This document shows, one piece after another, positions 21,760 to 30,211 of a stretch of DNA of 32,263 nucleotides; within the stretch, counting starts at the first letter, position 1; every line of letters begins with the position of its first letter. This DNA is from a bacterium (GTDB lineage: Bacteria; Patescibacteriota; Minisyncoccia; UBA6257; 2-01-FULL-56-20), in assembly GCA_027310965.1 (NCBI GenBank), contig DAICZW010000002.1:14108-46370 (forward strand), read 5' to 3'. The notes below the pieces were generated by a model. The model was not told the origin of the DNA, made no database searches, and saw only the letters and a program-made list of their open reading frames with translations. The position numbers and the translations under genes were made by a program.

Positions 21760-22335
21760 ATGTCATTTAAAGAAATTAAAAAAACGGAAATCGAAATTAT
21801 CACAGATTCGCTTGCGGGCGATGCCGGCGCTTTTGCGATTCTTGTCGAGTGCCACGTGGATGCCGTTTATAAATTCGCTTATTCTTACGTCCGCGATGCG
21901 GCGGAGGCAGAGGATATCGCGCAGGAAACGTTCATGCGCGCGTGGAAACACCTGAAAAAATTCGACCGGGAAAAAAAATTCAAAACATGGCTTTTTGCGA
22001 TTGCGAAAAACGCCGCGCTTGATTCCATAAAAAAGAAAAGGCCGCTGTTTTTTTCGCGTATGGCGGAAAGCGACGACGCGCTGGCGTCTTTACTTGCGCC
22101 CTATGCCGAAGAAAGCGTGTCGCTGGATCGCATAATAGACCAAAAGATCCTCAAAACCGGCATCGGAAAGGCGCTTGATAAACTTCCGGCATTGCATCGG
22201 GCCGTTTTTGAGCTGCGTTATAACGAAAATCTTAAGTTCATCGAGATCGCGGAAAAGCTCTGCGAGCCGATCGATACCGTGAAAAGCCGCCATCGCCGGG
22301 GACTCATAATGCTCCGTGAGGCGCTGACGGGATAG
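21760..22335 (+). CDS. ECF-type RNA polymerase sigma factor
   Basis: A 191-aa sigma-70 family factor of the extracytoplasmic-function group with regions 2 and 4 only. Region 2 (about 22-95) contains AEAEDIAQETFMRAWKHLKKF and FKTWLFAIAKNAALDSIKKKR. Region 4 (about 130-187) contains LDKLPALHRAVFELRYNENLKFIEIAEKLCEPIDTVKSRHRRGLIML, the -35-binding helix-turn-helix. The linker between them is long and acidic. No anti-sigma factor gene is adjacent, so the way it is kept inactive cannot be told from this window. Family assignment is firm; regulon unknown. Confidence 0.92.
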   Translation: MSFKEIKKTEIEIITDSLAGDAGAFAILVECHVDAVYKFAYSYVRDAAEAEDIAQETFMRAWKHLKKFDREKKFKTWLFAIAKNAALDSIKKKRPLFFSRMAESDDALASLLAPYAEESVSLDRIIDQKILKTGIGKALDKLPALHRAVFELRYNENLKFIEIAEKLCEPIDTVKSRHRRGLIMLREALTG

Positions 22336-22350
22336 AGCGTTTCGAATTTT

Positions 22351-22441
22351 CTGTCATCTTCGCCTGGAGCCGGGAACGCATGCTTTAAAAATTTTAAAAA
22401 AGACGGGAAGCGCGGGTCGTCCGTCTTCGCGGACGATGACA
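22351..22441. repeat. Family A dispersed repeat
   Basis: CTGTCATCTTCGCC at the left, GCGGACGATGACAAG at the right, with AACGCATGCTTTAAAA and AAAGACGGGAAGCGCGGG between. It lies between the sigma-factor gene and argS. Confidence 0.8.
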
Positions 22442-22475
22442 AGAGGAGGCGGCAAAACTAAAATTTTTTTCCCCC

Positions 22476-24200
22476 ATGAAAGATTCCATTCTTACGATTT
22501 TAAGATCATTACTGCCTGCCGGTACGCCGGTTGACGTTTCCGTGCCGGAACAGGAAACATTCGGCCATTACTCGACGAACGTCGCGATGCGGCTTGCGTC
22601 CGTTAAAGGCGCAAAAAAAGCGGGCGCAACGCCGATGGCGGTTGCGCAAGAGCTTGCCGTGAAAATCGAGGCCGCCGCTCCCGCCGGTTTTTTTGAAAAA
22701 ATCGAGGCCGCCGCTCCCGGGTTCGTTAATTTCTGGTTGAGCAAAAAAACGCTGCAGGAAGAATTTAAAAAAGTTTTTTCGGATAAAAATTACGGCAGGA
22801 GCGAGAGCGGAAAAAAGAAAACGGTGATTGTGGAATATTCCTCGCCGAACATCGCAAAAATTTTGAATGTGGGGCATTTACGGAACACGATCATCGGCGA
22901 ATCGCTCGCCAATATTTTCGAGTTTTCGGGGTATACCGTGATCCGCTGGAATTATCTCGGCGATTGGGGAACGCAGTTCGGGAAACTTATCGCGGCGTAC
23001 CGGCAATGGGGCGATAAAAAAGCGGTAATGAAGAATCCCATCGAAGCATTGCAGAAGCTGTATGTCCGTTTCCACGAAGAAACGAAATCGGATCCGGAGC
23101 TCGAAAGGCGCGGGCAGGAAGAATTCAAAAAACTCGAAGGCGGCGACAAGGAAAACCGGAAATTATGGAAGTGGTTCAGGGAAGAGTCGATAAAGGAGCT
23201 CAAGCGGTCTTATAAAGCGCTCGGTGTCGATTTCGACGTATGGACAGGCGAAAGTTTTTTTGAAAACGAAATGAAGCCGGTTGTGCGGGAATTGTGCGAG
23301 CGCGGCATTGCCGAACGCAGCGAGGGCGCGATGGTGATCAAGCTTGATGCGTTCAATCTGCCGCCGGCGCTTATCGAGAAGTCCGATGGCGCGAGTTTAT
23401 ATCTCACGCGTGATATTGCGAATCTCCGCTATCGGCTCAAAAAATATAAGCCGGCGAAGATATTATATGTGATCGGCAATGAGCAGTCGTTCCAGTTCGA
23501 GCAGCTTTTTGCCGTCGCAAAAGTGCTGAAACTGGATTCCGCCGAACTGCGGCACGTGAAATACGGTCTTGTGCGCGGCGAGAGCGGGAAGAAACTCTCG
23601 ACGAGGGAGGGCCGCACGGTTTCCATGAACGAGATTCTCGGGAAGGCGGTCGCCCTTGCGAAAGAGGCGGTTCAAAAAAAGAACGCGGAACTTTCGGAAA
23701 AAGAAAAAAACGAGATTGCGGAAGCGGTCGGCATCGGCGCCGTGAAATATAACGACCTCAAAGAGAACCGGATGACGGATATCGTTTTTAATTGGGAACG
23801 GATGCTTGCGTTCACGGGCGACAGCGGACCGTATCTGCAATATACCTATGCGAGGATGCGGAGTATTTTAAGAAAATCAGGATACGCGGAACGGGACGCG
23901 AAGGACGCGGGACGCGACTTTGCGGCGCTTGACGGCGATGCGGCGCTTGCGCTAATGCGGAAGCTGTTCGAATTTCCCGATGCCGTCAAAAAATCAAACG
24001 AGCTTCTCATGACGAGTCCGCTCGCGGATTATTTATACAAGTTTGCGTCCGTCGCGAACAAATTCTATGAAACGACGCCGATATTGAAAGACGAGAACGA
24101 ATCCCGCCGCCAGGCGCGGCTCACGCTTATTGAAACCGCCGCCCGCGTCCTGAAAACCGGCCTCGGTCTCTTGGGTATCCAGGCGCCGGAAAAGATTTAA
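22476..24200 (+). CDS. argS: Arginyl-tRNA synthetase
   Basis: Class Ia synthetase that charges tRNA(Arg); 574 aa, a normal length. The N-terminal tRNA D-loop-recognising domain (1 to about 105) is followed by VEYSSPNIAKILNVGHLRNTIIG, containing the HIGH-equivalent VGHL near residue 131. YLGDWGTQFGKL is the class-typical block. The KMSKS equivalent is KKLSTREG (about 371-378), as in most bacterial ArgRS. The C-terminal DALR anticodon-binding domain begins near 455 (GPYLQYTYARMRSILRK) and ends RVLKTGLGLLGIQAPEKI. The N-terminal domain contains an in-frame 36-nt tandem duplication (KIEAAAPAGFFE then KIEAAAPGF). No Shine-Dalgarno; a C-rich stretch directly precedes the ATG. Confidence 0.97.
   Translation: MKDSILTILRSLLPAGTPVDVSVPEQETFGHYSTNVAMRLASVKGAKKAGATPMAVAQELAVKIEAAAPAGFFEKIEAAAPGFVNFWLSKKTLQEEFKKVFSDKNYGRSESGKKKTVIVEYSSPNIAKILNVGHLRNTIIGESLANIFEFSGYTVIRWNYLGDWGTQFGKLIAAYRQWGDKKAVMKNPIEALQKLYVRFHEETKSDPELERRGQEEFKKLEGGDKENRKLWKWFREESIKELKRSYKALGVDFDVWTGESFFENEMKPVVRELCERGIAERSEGAMVIKLDAFNLPPALIEKSDGASLYLTRDIANLRYRLKKYKPAKILYVIGNEQSFQFEQLFAVAKVLKLDSAELRHVKYGLVRGESGKKLSTREGRTVSMNEILGKAVALAKEAVQKKNAELSEKEKNEIAEAVGIGAVKYNDLKENRMTDIVFNWERMLAFTGDSGPYLQYTYARMRSILRKSGYAERDAKDAGRDFAALDGDAALALMRKLFEFPDAVKKSNELLMTSPLADYLYKFASVANKFYETTPILKDENESRRQARLTLIETAARVLKTGLGLLGIQAPEKI
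22662..22719 (+). repeat. 36-nt in-frame tandem duplication in argS
   Basis: AAAATCGAGGCCGCCGCTCC occurs twice, beginning at 22662 and at 22698, offset 36 nt (12 codons). The encoded KIEAAAP is duplicated just before the conserved PGFVNFWL of the N-terminal domain. Confidence 0.85.
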
Positions 24201-24201
24201 G

Positions 24202-24372
24202 AATAGGACATGCGCATTTAAAAAAAATCATAAGAAAATATCTCAAACCGCATCGGACAAGGCCCGTTCCTCCGTTATTTTCCGGTTATTTTTATCGCCG
24301 AGCACCCGTCGGACTACGTCCCGGAAAATAACCGGAAAATGTCTCGTACTCGGCACAAGCGCGTACGTCCCG
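24202..24372. repeat. Family B element, copy 2, with a nested inverted repeat
   Basis: The left half AATAGGACATGCGCATTT with ATAAGAAAATATCTCAAACC matches copies at 15603 and 31084. The right end GGCACAAGCGCGTACGTCC also matches. Between them about 100 bp are inserted, bounded by the inverted pair TTATTTTCCGGTTATTTT / GGAAAATAACCGGAAAAT. It fills most of the argS-ileS gap. Confidence 0.75.
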
Positions 24373-24379
24373 AAGAAAA

Positions 24380-24406
24380 CATTATCGAGGCAGAATCTCG
24401 ATAATG
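24380..24406. repeat. Hairpin before the ileS promoter
   Basis: Perfect 10-bp arms CATTATCGAG / CTCGATAATG with a 7-nt loop, ending one base before the -35 of the ileS promoter. It could terminate read-through from argS or be an operator. Confidence 0.6.
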
Positions 24407-24435
24407 TTGAGATTCGTTGAAAAATCTGGTATTTT
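24407..24435 (+). promoter_or_regulatory. ileS promoter
   Basis: TTGAGA (24407-24412), 17-nt spacer, extended -10 TGG-TATTTT (24430-24435), ending 6 nt before the ATG at 24442. Confidence 0.65.
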
Positions 24436-24441
24436 TAGAGA

Positions 24442-27400
24442 ATGCCGGCAAAGAAAGAAACCAGAAAAAGCGCAGCGAAAAAAACAACGAGGAAGACAAA
24501 GAACGCTCCGGCGCATCATGTCCCGAATTTCCTTGACGGGGAATTCGAGTTTCCGAAACTGGAAGAAAAAGTTTTGGCATTTTGGGACGAGCATAAAATT
24601 TTTGAGAAAAGCCTGGAAAAGAATTTATCAAAACGCACGTCCGCGGCGGCGAAGAAGAAATTCATTTTTTACGAAGGGCCGCCGTATGCGAACGGGAAGC
24701 CCGGTATTCATCACGTGCTTGCGCGCGTCGTGAAGGATGTTATTTTGCGCTACAAGACGATGCGCGGTTATTACGTGCCGCGGCGCGCGGGCTGGGACAC
24801 GCACGGCTTGCCGGTCGAGATGGCGGCGGAGAAAGCGCTGGGTTTCAAGTCGAAAAAAGAGATTGAACAATACGGCATCGAGGCGTTCAATAAAAAAGCG
24901 AAGGAGCAGGTGTGGCTTTATAAGGACGAATGGGAAAATATCACGCGGCGCATCGGCTATTGGCTGGACCTTAAAAATGCTTACGTTACCTACGAGCCGG
25001 AATATATAGAGAGCGTTTGGTGGACAATAGCACAGATCGCAAAGCGCAAATTATTGTACAAGGGGCACAAAGTGGTGCCGTGGTGCACGCGCTGCGGTAC
25101 GGCGCTTTCCTCGCATGAGCTTGCGCAAGGCTATAAGGAGGTGGAGGACAATGCGGCGTATGTGAAATTCAAATTGAAGTCCGGACAGAAAATCGGGCCT
25201 TTTATGGCGGATGATAAAACATATATTTTGTCATGGACGACGACGCCATGGACATTGCCGGGAAACGTGGCTTTGGCGGTGGGGAAAGACATTGAATATG
25301 TTGTGGCGGAAAAGATTGATTCCCGCGAAAAATATATTCTTGCGAAAGATATATTCATAAAGAGAACAAGAGATGACCAGGATAGTCGTATTACGGATCA
25401 GCGTTCCGGTTGGGATAAAAATGCAAATGAATTTTTAGGAATTTTTAATTTTCAAGAGATAAAAGGTTCCGATCTCGTTCGTTTGGAATACGAGCCGCTT
25501 TTTAAGGTTCCTTCGTTGAAGAATGAAAAATCTTATAAAATCTATCCCGCTGATTTCGTGACGACGACGGACGGCACGGGCGTCGTGCATATTGCGCCGA
25601 TGTACGGTGAGGATGACTACGCGCTTGGAAAAAAATTCGGGTTTCCGGAACGCCATACCGTAAGCGAAGAAGGAAAATTCACGAAGGACGTTCCGGAGCT
25701 TGAAGGCCGGTATGCGAAAGCAAAAGAAACGGAAGAAAAAATTTTCGACCACTTGAAAGCGCGCGGCAATTTTCTGAGTATTGAAAAATATGCGCATGAA
25801 TATCCGTATTGCTGGCGTTGCGGCACGGCGATTTTATATTACGCCAGAATATCGTGGTTTATCGGGATGAGCGGACTTCGGAAAGAACTTCTGGCGCGGA
25901 ATAAAAATATCAACTGGATGCCGGCGCACGTGAAAGAAGGCAGGTTCGGCGAATGGCTTCGCGAGGCAAAAGACTGGAATCTTTCACGCGAACGTTATTG
26001 GGGCACGCCGCTCCCGATCTGGGAATGTAAAAAGTGCGGGCATGCGTCGGTCGCGGGAAGTATGGATGAACTAAGCCGTCTTGCCGGCGGACCGAAAAAT
26101 AATTATTGGGTGATGCGGCATGGCGAGGCGGAAAATAATGCTTTTGATATCATCAATTCGAAAGGCGGCGCGTTTCATTTGACGCCGCGCGGAAAAAGAC
26201 AGGTTACGGCGGCGATAAAGAAATTGAAGACGTCGCTTGCGCGGGAACATAAGCATATCGACATTATTATCGCATCGGACGTGCTGCGGACGAAAGAGAC
26301 AGGAAATATAGCCGCGGAAATTTTTACGGGAGAAAAAATTCTTATCGACGCGCGGCTTGAAGAAATCCACTTAGGGCCGGCGTTTGACGGCTATCGCGAC
26401 GAGAAATATCACAAACAGTTCTCGACCTACGAATCGCGTTTTGAAAAACGGCCCGAAGGCGGTGAATCTTTGCGCGACGTGCGCCGCCGCGTGTGGGAAT
26501 TTTTGCGGGATTGCGAGAAAAAATATAAAGAAAAAAATATTCTCATCGTGAGCCATGAATATCCGATCTGGATGCTGTCGCACGCCGCGGAGGGGTGGAG
26601 CGAAAAACGCGCGATCACGGAAAAAGAAAAAATAGACGAAGAGGGGAAAGGCGGTGTATTTATAGATTTCGCCGAAATCCGGAAGCTTGACGTGAAAATT
26701 CTGCCGCGCAACGAAAGCGGCGAGGTTGATCTCCATCGGCCGTATGCCGACGAGATGACGGTGCCGTGCGTGAAATGCGGGGCGGATATGCGCCGCGTGC
26801 CGGAAGTGGCGGATGTGTGGTACGATTCCGGCGCTATGCCGTTTGCGCAGGCGCATTTTCCGTTCGCGTCCGTTCGAATCAAAAACGGAAAATCAAAAAC
26901 GGAGCATCGGGCAGGATTGGATTTCCCCGCCGATTATATCGCAGAGGGGATGGACCAGACGCGCGGATGGTTTTATACCATGCTTGCGATTGCGACCGCC
27001 ATGGATTATCCCGCGCCGTACAGGAATGTCGTTTCTCTCGGTCTTATCAATGACAAGTTCGGGCAGAAAATGTCCAAGTCGAAAGGAAATATCGTCAATC
27101 CATGGGATATGATGGAAAAATATGGCATTGACGCCGTGCGCTGGTATTTCTTTACGGCGGCGCCGCTCGGCGAACCGAAGGATTTTGACGAGCAGGAGAT
27201 TATGAAATCGTTCCGGAAAACGCACCTCATCGTTTACCATTCGTTTATTTTCTGGAAAACGTACGCGCGCAGGACGGCCGGCCAATCAAAGGCGGTAAAA
27301 AGCAAAAATCTTCTCGATCGATGGATTCTTGCGCGGCTTCATGAAACAATAAACGGCGTCGCGCAAAAACTCGAACGTTATGAGATCCGCGAAGCGGCGC

Positions 27401-28218
27401 TTGAGACGGGGATTTTGATCGACGATCTTTCGCGGTGGTATATCCGCCGCTCGCGGCGGCGTTTGCAGAAACCGGAAACTGCCGCCGATTATCAGGCAGC
27501 ATCCGCGACCCTGCACTATGTCCTTTTGGGGCTTGCGAAACTCATGGCACCGTTCACGCCGTTTTTCGCGGAGATGCTGTATGCGGGGCTTGGCGGAGAA
27601 AAAGAATCGGTGCATTTGGACGAATATCCTGCATCAGGCGATAAGCGACAGGAAATAAGCGGCAGAAAATTAACGGCGTCGATGCAGGCAGTGCGTGAGA
27701 CGGCGGCTTTAGGGCTTTCCGCGCGCGCCATGGCGGGAATAAAAGTGCGCCAGCCGCTGGCAAGGCTAAAAGTTAAAAGCGACATTCTTATGTCGTCCTC
27801 GCGAAGGCGAGGATCCACGCTTCAAAAAAGCGGGAAGTTAAAAATAGGGAAAGAATTTCTTGACATTCTTGCCGACGAGGTGAATGTGAAAGAAATCGTT
27901 TTCGATGCGAAGATAAAAGATGACGTCGAACTTGATACCGCGATCACGCCCGCGCTGCGCGAAGAGGGAATGATGCGCGAATTTATCCGGAAGGTGCAGG
28001 AATTGCGGCAGAAGGCGGCGCTGCAGCCGAAAGATATTATCGCCGTTGCGTTTGATGTTCCGCCGCCGGTGCGCGATGCGATCACGAAAAACGAGGCGTT
28101 CGTGAAAACCGAGATCGCCGCAAAAATGATAAATATCGGGCGATCTGATAAGATGAATGCGGAGGAAACAATCAAAATGGAAGGCGCGGAATCGTGGATC
28201 GGGATACGGAAGATATAA
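24442..28218 (+). CDS. ileS: Isoleucyl-tRNA synthetase with an inserted histidine-phosphatase domain
   Basis: Class Ia synthetase for tRNA(Ile), 1258 aa (about 200 longer than this IleRS type usually is). After a Lys-rich tail (1-24) come the HIGH-region variant GKPGIHHVLA (His90/His91), WDTHGLPVE, the editing domain with TTPWTLPGNVAL and GTGVVHIAPMYGEDD, WNLSRERYWGTPLPIW, KMSKS (about 877-881) and the anticodon domain. Between GSMDELSRLAGG and DLHRPYADEMTVPC (about 550-755) lies a complete histidine-phosphatase (PGAM-like) domain: VMRHGEAENN, SDVLRTKET, RLEEIHLG, ILIVSHEYP, so both His, the Arg and the acidic residue are kept. A second oddity is a family A repeat translated in frame at about 1117-1132. 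Synthetase role is certain; the phosphatase's substrate is unknown. Confidence 0.97.
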   Translation: MPAKKETRKSAAKKTTRKTKNAPAHHVPNFLDGEFEFPKLEEKVLAFWDEHKIFEKSLEKNLSKRTSAAAKKKFIFYEGPPYANGKPGIHHVLARVVKDVILRYKTMRGYYVPRRAGWDTHGLPVEMAAEKALGFKSKKEIEQYGIEAFNKKAKEQVWLYKDEWENITRRIGYWLDLKNAYVTYEPEYIESVWWTIAQIAKRKLLYKGHKVVPWCTRCGTALSSHELAQGYKEVEDNAAYVKFKLKSGQKIGPFMADDKTYILSWTTTPWTLPGNVALAVGKDIEYVVAEKIDSREKYILAKDIFIKRTRDDQDSRITDQRSGWDKNANEFLGIFNFQEIKGSDLVRLEYEPLFKVPSLKNEKSYKIYPADFVTTTDGTGVVHIAPMYGEDDYALGKKFGFPERHTVSEEGKFTKDVPELEGRYAKAKETEEKIFDHLKARGNFLSIEKYAHEYPYCWRCGTAILYYARISWFIGMSGLRKELLARNKNINWMPAHVKEGRFGEWLREAKDWNLSRERYWGTPLPIWECKKCGHASVAGSMDELSRLAGGPKNNYWVMRHGEAENNAFDIINSKGGAFHLTPRGKRQVTAAIKKLKTSLAREHKHIDIIIASDVLRTKETGNIAAEIFTGEKILIDARLEEIHLGPAFDGYRDEKYHKQFSTYESRFEKRPEGGESLRDVRRRVWEFLRDCEKKYKEKNILIVSHEYPIWMLSHAAEGWSEKRAITEKEKIDEEGKGGVFIDFAEIRKLDVKILPRNESGEVDLHRPYADEMTVPCVKCGADMRRVPEVADVWYDSGAMPFAQAHFPFASVRIKNGKSKTEHRAGLDFPADYIAEGMDQTRGWFYTMLAIATAMDYPAPYRNVVSLGLINDKFGQKMSKSKGNIVNPWDMMEKYGIDAVRWYFFTAAPLGEPKDFDEQEIMKSFRKTHLIVYHSFIFWKTYARRTAGQSKAVKSKNLLDRWILARLHETINGVAQKLERYEIREAALETGILIDDLSRWYIRRSRRRLQKPETAADYQAASATLHYVLLGLAKLMAPFTPFFAEMLYAGLGGEKESVHLDEYPASGDKRQEISGRKLTASMQAVRETAALGLSARAMAGIKVRQPLARLKVKSDILMSSSRRRGSTLQKSGKLKIGKEFLDILADEVNVKEIVFDAKIKDDVELDTAITPALREEGMMREFIRKVQELRQKAALQPKDIIAVAFDVPPPVRDAITKNEAFVKTEIAAKMINIGRSDKMNAEETIKMEGAESWIGIRKI
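27791..27837 (+). repeat. Family A repeat inside the ileS reading frame
   Basis: TGTCGTCCTCGCGAAGGCGA then GGATCCACGCTT and AAAAAAGCGGGAAG match the intergenic family A copies, for example 10470-10504. It is read through in frame as MSSSRRRGSTLQKSG, between the conserved RQPLARLKV and the GKEFLDILADEVNVKE part of IleRS. Confidence 0.88.
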
Positions 28219-28250
28219 GATTATTTTTTTTCGCTGCATAAAAAACAATA

Positions 28251-29582
28251 ATGAAAAAAAAATCATCGCAATTCAAAAATATCATCGCGCGGCGCGAGTT
28301 CGTAACGGTATGGGTATCGCTTGCGCTCATTATCGCTGTATGCGCAATCGGCATATCGTTCCTGTCGCCGCTTTTCGCCTTGTTGGAAGCTGGATTTTTA
28401 TGCGTCGTTTTCATCCTCTTTTTTATGGGTGTGTATGCGTCGGCGCGAACCAATCAAATGACCGCGATCGAGCGGAATGAATTGCAAAGTGTCTTGAGCG
28501 GGCTTGAAGATGCGCTTGTCGTTTACGACAATCATTTTAACGCCACTTTTTTCAATCCTGCGGCGGAGCGGCTTTTCAAAATAAATGCGAAGGAGGTGAT
28601 AGGGCATACATTCACGCCGCAGGACGTGGAACGGGCGGGTTGGACGACGCTTACCCAGGTTATTTTTTCTTCGCTTGCGCCGCGTGTCGTGAGCCGATCC
28701 AAAGAAGGGGAATATCCCGAGGTGGTGGATCTTTCTTTTAGCGATCCCGCGATCGAACTGCGCGTTACGACGGCGCCGATCACCGAAGAGCGCGGCGCAA
28801 CGCTTGCATTTATGAAGATCATCCGTGATCGCACGGGGGAAATCGCGGCGTTGCGCGCCAATACCGAGTTCGTGACGGTAGCTTCGCATCAATTGCGCGG
28901 TCCGTTGACCAATATCAACTGGGCGTTCCAGTCGCTTGCGCAATCAACCGGACTGAATGATACGGACAAGGTTATGGTGGCAGGCGCCTCCGGTGCGGCG
29001 CGCGACCTTCTCCGCAGGATTGATGAGCTTTTGATTGTCGCGAAAATGGACGAAGGGCATGTGGGCTATAATTTCGAGGAAGCGAACATCGTTGATTTCA
29101 TAGGGAACATCCTGGGCGATGTGGTGCCGCAGGCGCGGATGGCGGGCATAAAAATATATTTTGACCGTCCTTCGGATGAGTTGCCGCGCGTTATGATCGA
29201 TCCGGCGCAGCTTTCCATCGCCGTCGTCAATATCATAGAGAATGCTATCCGCTATAACGTTGCGAACGGGGAAGTGATCGTAAAAGCGGAAAAGAAGGAT
29301 GATGCGCCTTTCATTGCGGTAAGCGTGCGGGATACCGGCATCGGCATTCCCGCCGAATCAATGGAAAAGGTTTTTACGAAATTTTTCCGCGCCGACAATG
29401 CCGTGAAATCGCAGACCGAAGGATCGGGACTCGGTCTTTATATCGCGAAAAGCATTGTCGCCGCGCATGGCGGCGCGATGACTGTCGCGTCGGAAGTGGA
29501 CCGCGGCACGATAGTCACGTTCACTATTCCCACCGATCCGGCGCTTGTCCCGAAGCGCGAAATCGGAGCGGAATATTTATAG
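28251..29582 (+). CDS. Sensor histidine kinase (2 TM, PAS-like, HisKA, HATPase)
   Basis: A 443-aa membrane sensor kinase. Two transmembrane helices (about 14-36 and 39-62) with almost no outer loop are followed by a PAS-like domain (about 75-185; LEDALVVYDNHFNATFFNPAAERLF). The HisKA dimerisation helix holds the phospho-accepting histidine in SHQLRGPLTNINW (about residue 212). The ATPase domain has the N box NIIENAIRYN, G1 DTGIGIPAE, F box KFFRADNA and G2 GSGLGLYIAKS. No response regulator is encoded in the window, so it is an orphan here. With no periplasmic domain, it probably senses a membrane or cytoplasmic signal. It starts 32 bp after ileS; a TG-containing CATAAA box lies 8 nt before its ATG. 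Confidence 0.93.
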   Translation: MKKKSSQFKNIIARREFVTVWVSLALIIAVCAIGISFLSPLFALLEAGFLCVVFILFFMGVYASARTNQMTAIERNELQSVLSGLEDALVVYDNHFNATFFNPAAERLFKINAKEVIGHTFTPQDVERAGWTTLTQVIFSSLAPRVVSRSKEGEYPEVVDLSFSDPAIELRVTTAPITEERGATLAFMKIIRDRTGEIAALRANTEFVTVASHQLRGPLTNINWAFQSLAQSTGLNDTDKVMVAGASGAARDLLRRIDELLIVAKMDEGHVGYNFEEANIVDFIGNILGDVVPQARMAGIKIYFDRPSDELPRVMIDPAQLSIAVVNIIENAIRYNVANGEVIVKAEKKDDAPFIAVSVRDTGIGIPAESMEKVFTKFFRADNAVKSQTEGSGLGLYIAKSIVAAHGGAMTVASEVDRGTIVTFTIPTDPALVPKREIGAEYL

Positions 29583-29698
29583 CGTTCGCATCAAACAGTT
29601 TTTATCCGTTTGTTTTTTTCCGCGCGGATAAGTGACGGTTTTTGAGGCGGATTTTAAGAAGCCGACTTTGAATTTGAATCAGGAAGCCGCATCAGACA

Positions 29699-30205
29699 TT
29701 ATTTTTTCGTGATCTGCATGTTCATACCGCGTCCACCGAAGCGGGGTTCGGTGATGCGTTTGAAGTCAACCGGAATCATGGCGAGAAATTCATCAAGCTT
29801 CTGCCGCGCCCACGGCTGGTTATATTTTTCGCGCCCGCGGAGACGCATGGCGATTTCCACGTTGCGTCCTTCGTTGAGGAATTTTTCCGCCTGTTTCGCT
29901 TTCAGAAGCAGATCGTTCCGCGCCGCCCGCGCGCTGATCTGTACTTGTTTCGCCGCCGCGCCTTTCTGGGCAAGCCGTTCCTTTTTTTCGCGTTTTTCCT
30001 CCTCGTAGCGGTACTTGTCGTAGCTCATAATGCGTGCAACGGGCGGCACGGCATTCGCCGATATTTCGATGAGATCGATGCCTTCATCCGGTTTTGCGAG
30101 CAGGATCGCATCCTCGCGCTTCAAAACGCCGAGATTATTTCCTTTCTCGTCGATGACGCGCAGTTCGGGAGCGGTTATTTGGTTGTTGATCCTCGGCTTA
30201 GGTAT
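29699..30205 (-). CDS. infC: Translation initiation factor IF-3 with a non-AUG start
   Basis: IF3 binds the 30S subunit, blocks premature 50S joining and checks the initiator codon-anticodon pairing. The frame encodes RINNQITAPELRVIDEKGNN...DAILLAKPDEGIDLIEISANAVPPVARIMSYDKYRYEEEKREKKE (N-domain and linker) and the C-domain ending FGGRGMNMQITKK. Between the upstream TAG stop and the conserved RINN there is no ATG, GTG or TTG. The best candidate start is ATA at 30205 (168 aa, reading PKPRINN next); ATC, four codons later, is the other option. A TTG at 30124 would remove 27 conserved residues. E. coli infC also uses a non-AUG start (AUU) that IF3 itself represses. rpmI and rplT, which usually follow infC, are absent. 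Confidence 0.92.
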   Translation of the reverse strand: MPKPRINNQITAPELRVIDEKGNNLGVLKREDAILLAKPDEGIDLIEISANAVPPVARIMSYDKYRYEEEKREKKERLAQKGAAAKQVQISARAARNDLLLKAKQAEKFLNEGRNVEIAMRLRGREKYNQPWARQKLDEFLAMIPVDFKRITEPRFGGRGMNMQITKK

Positions 30206-30211
30206 GGAAGT

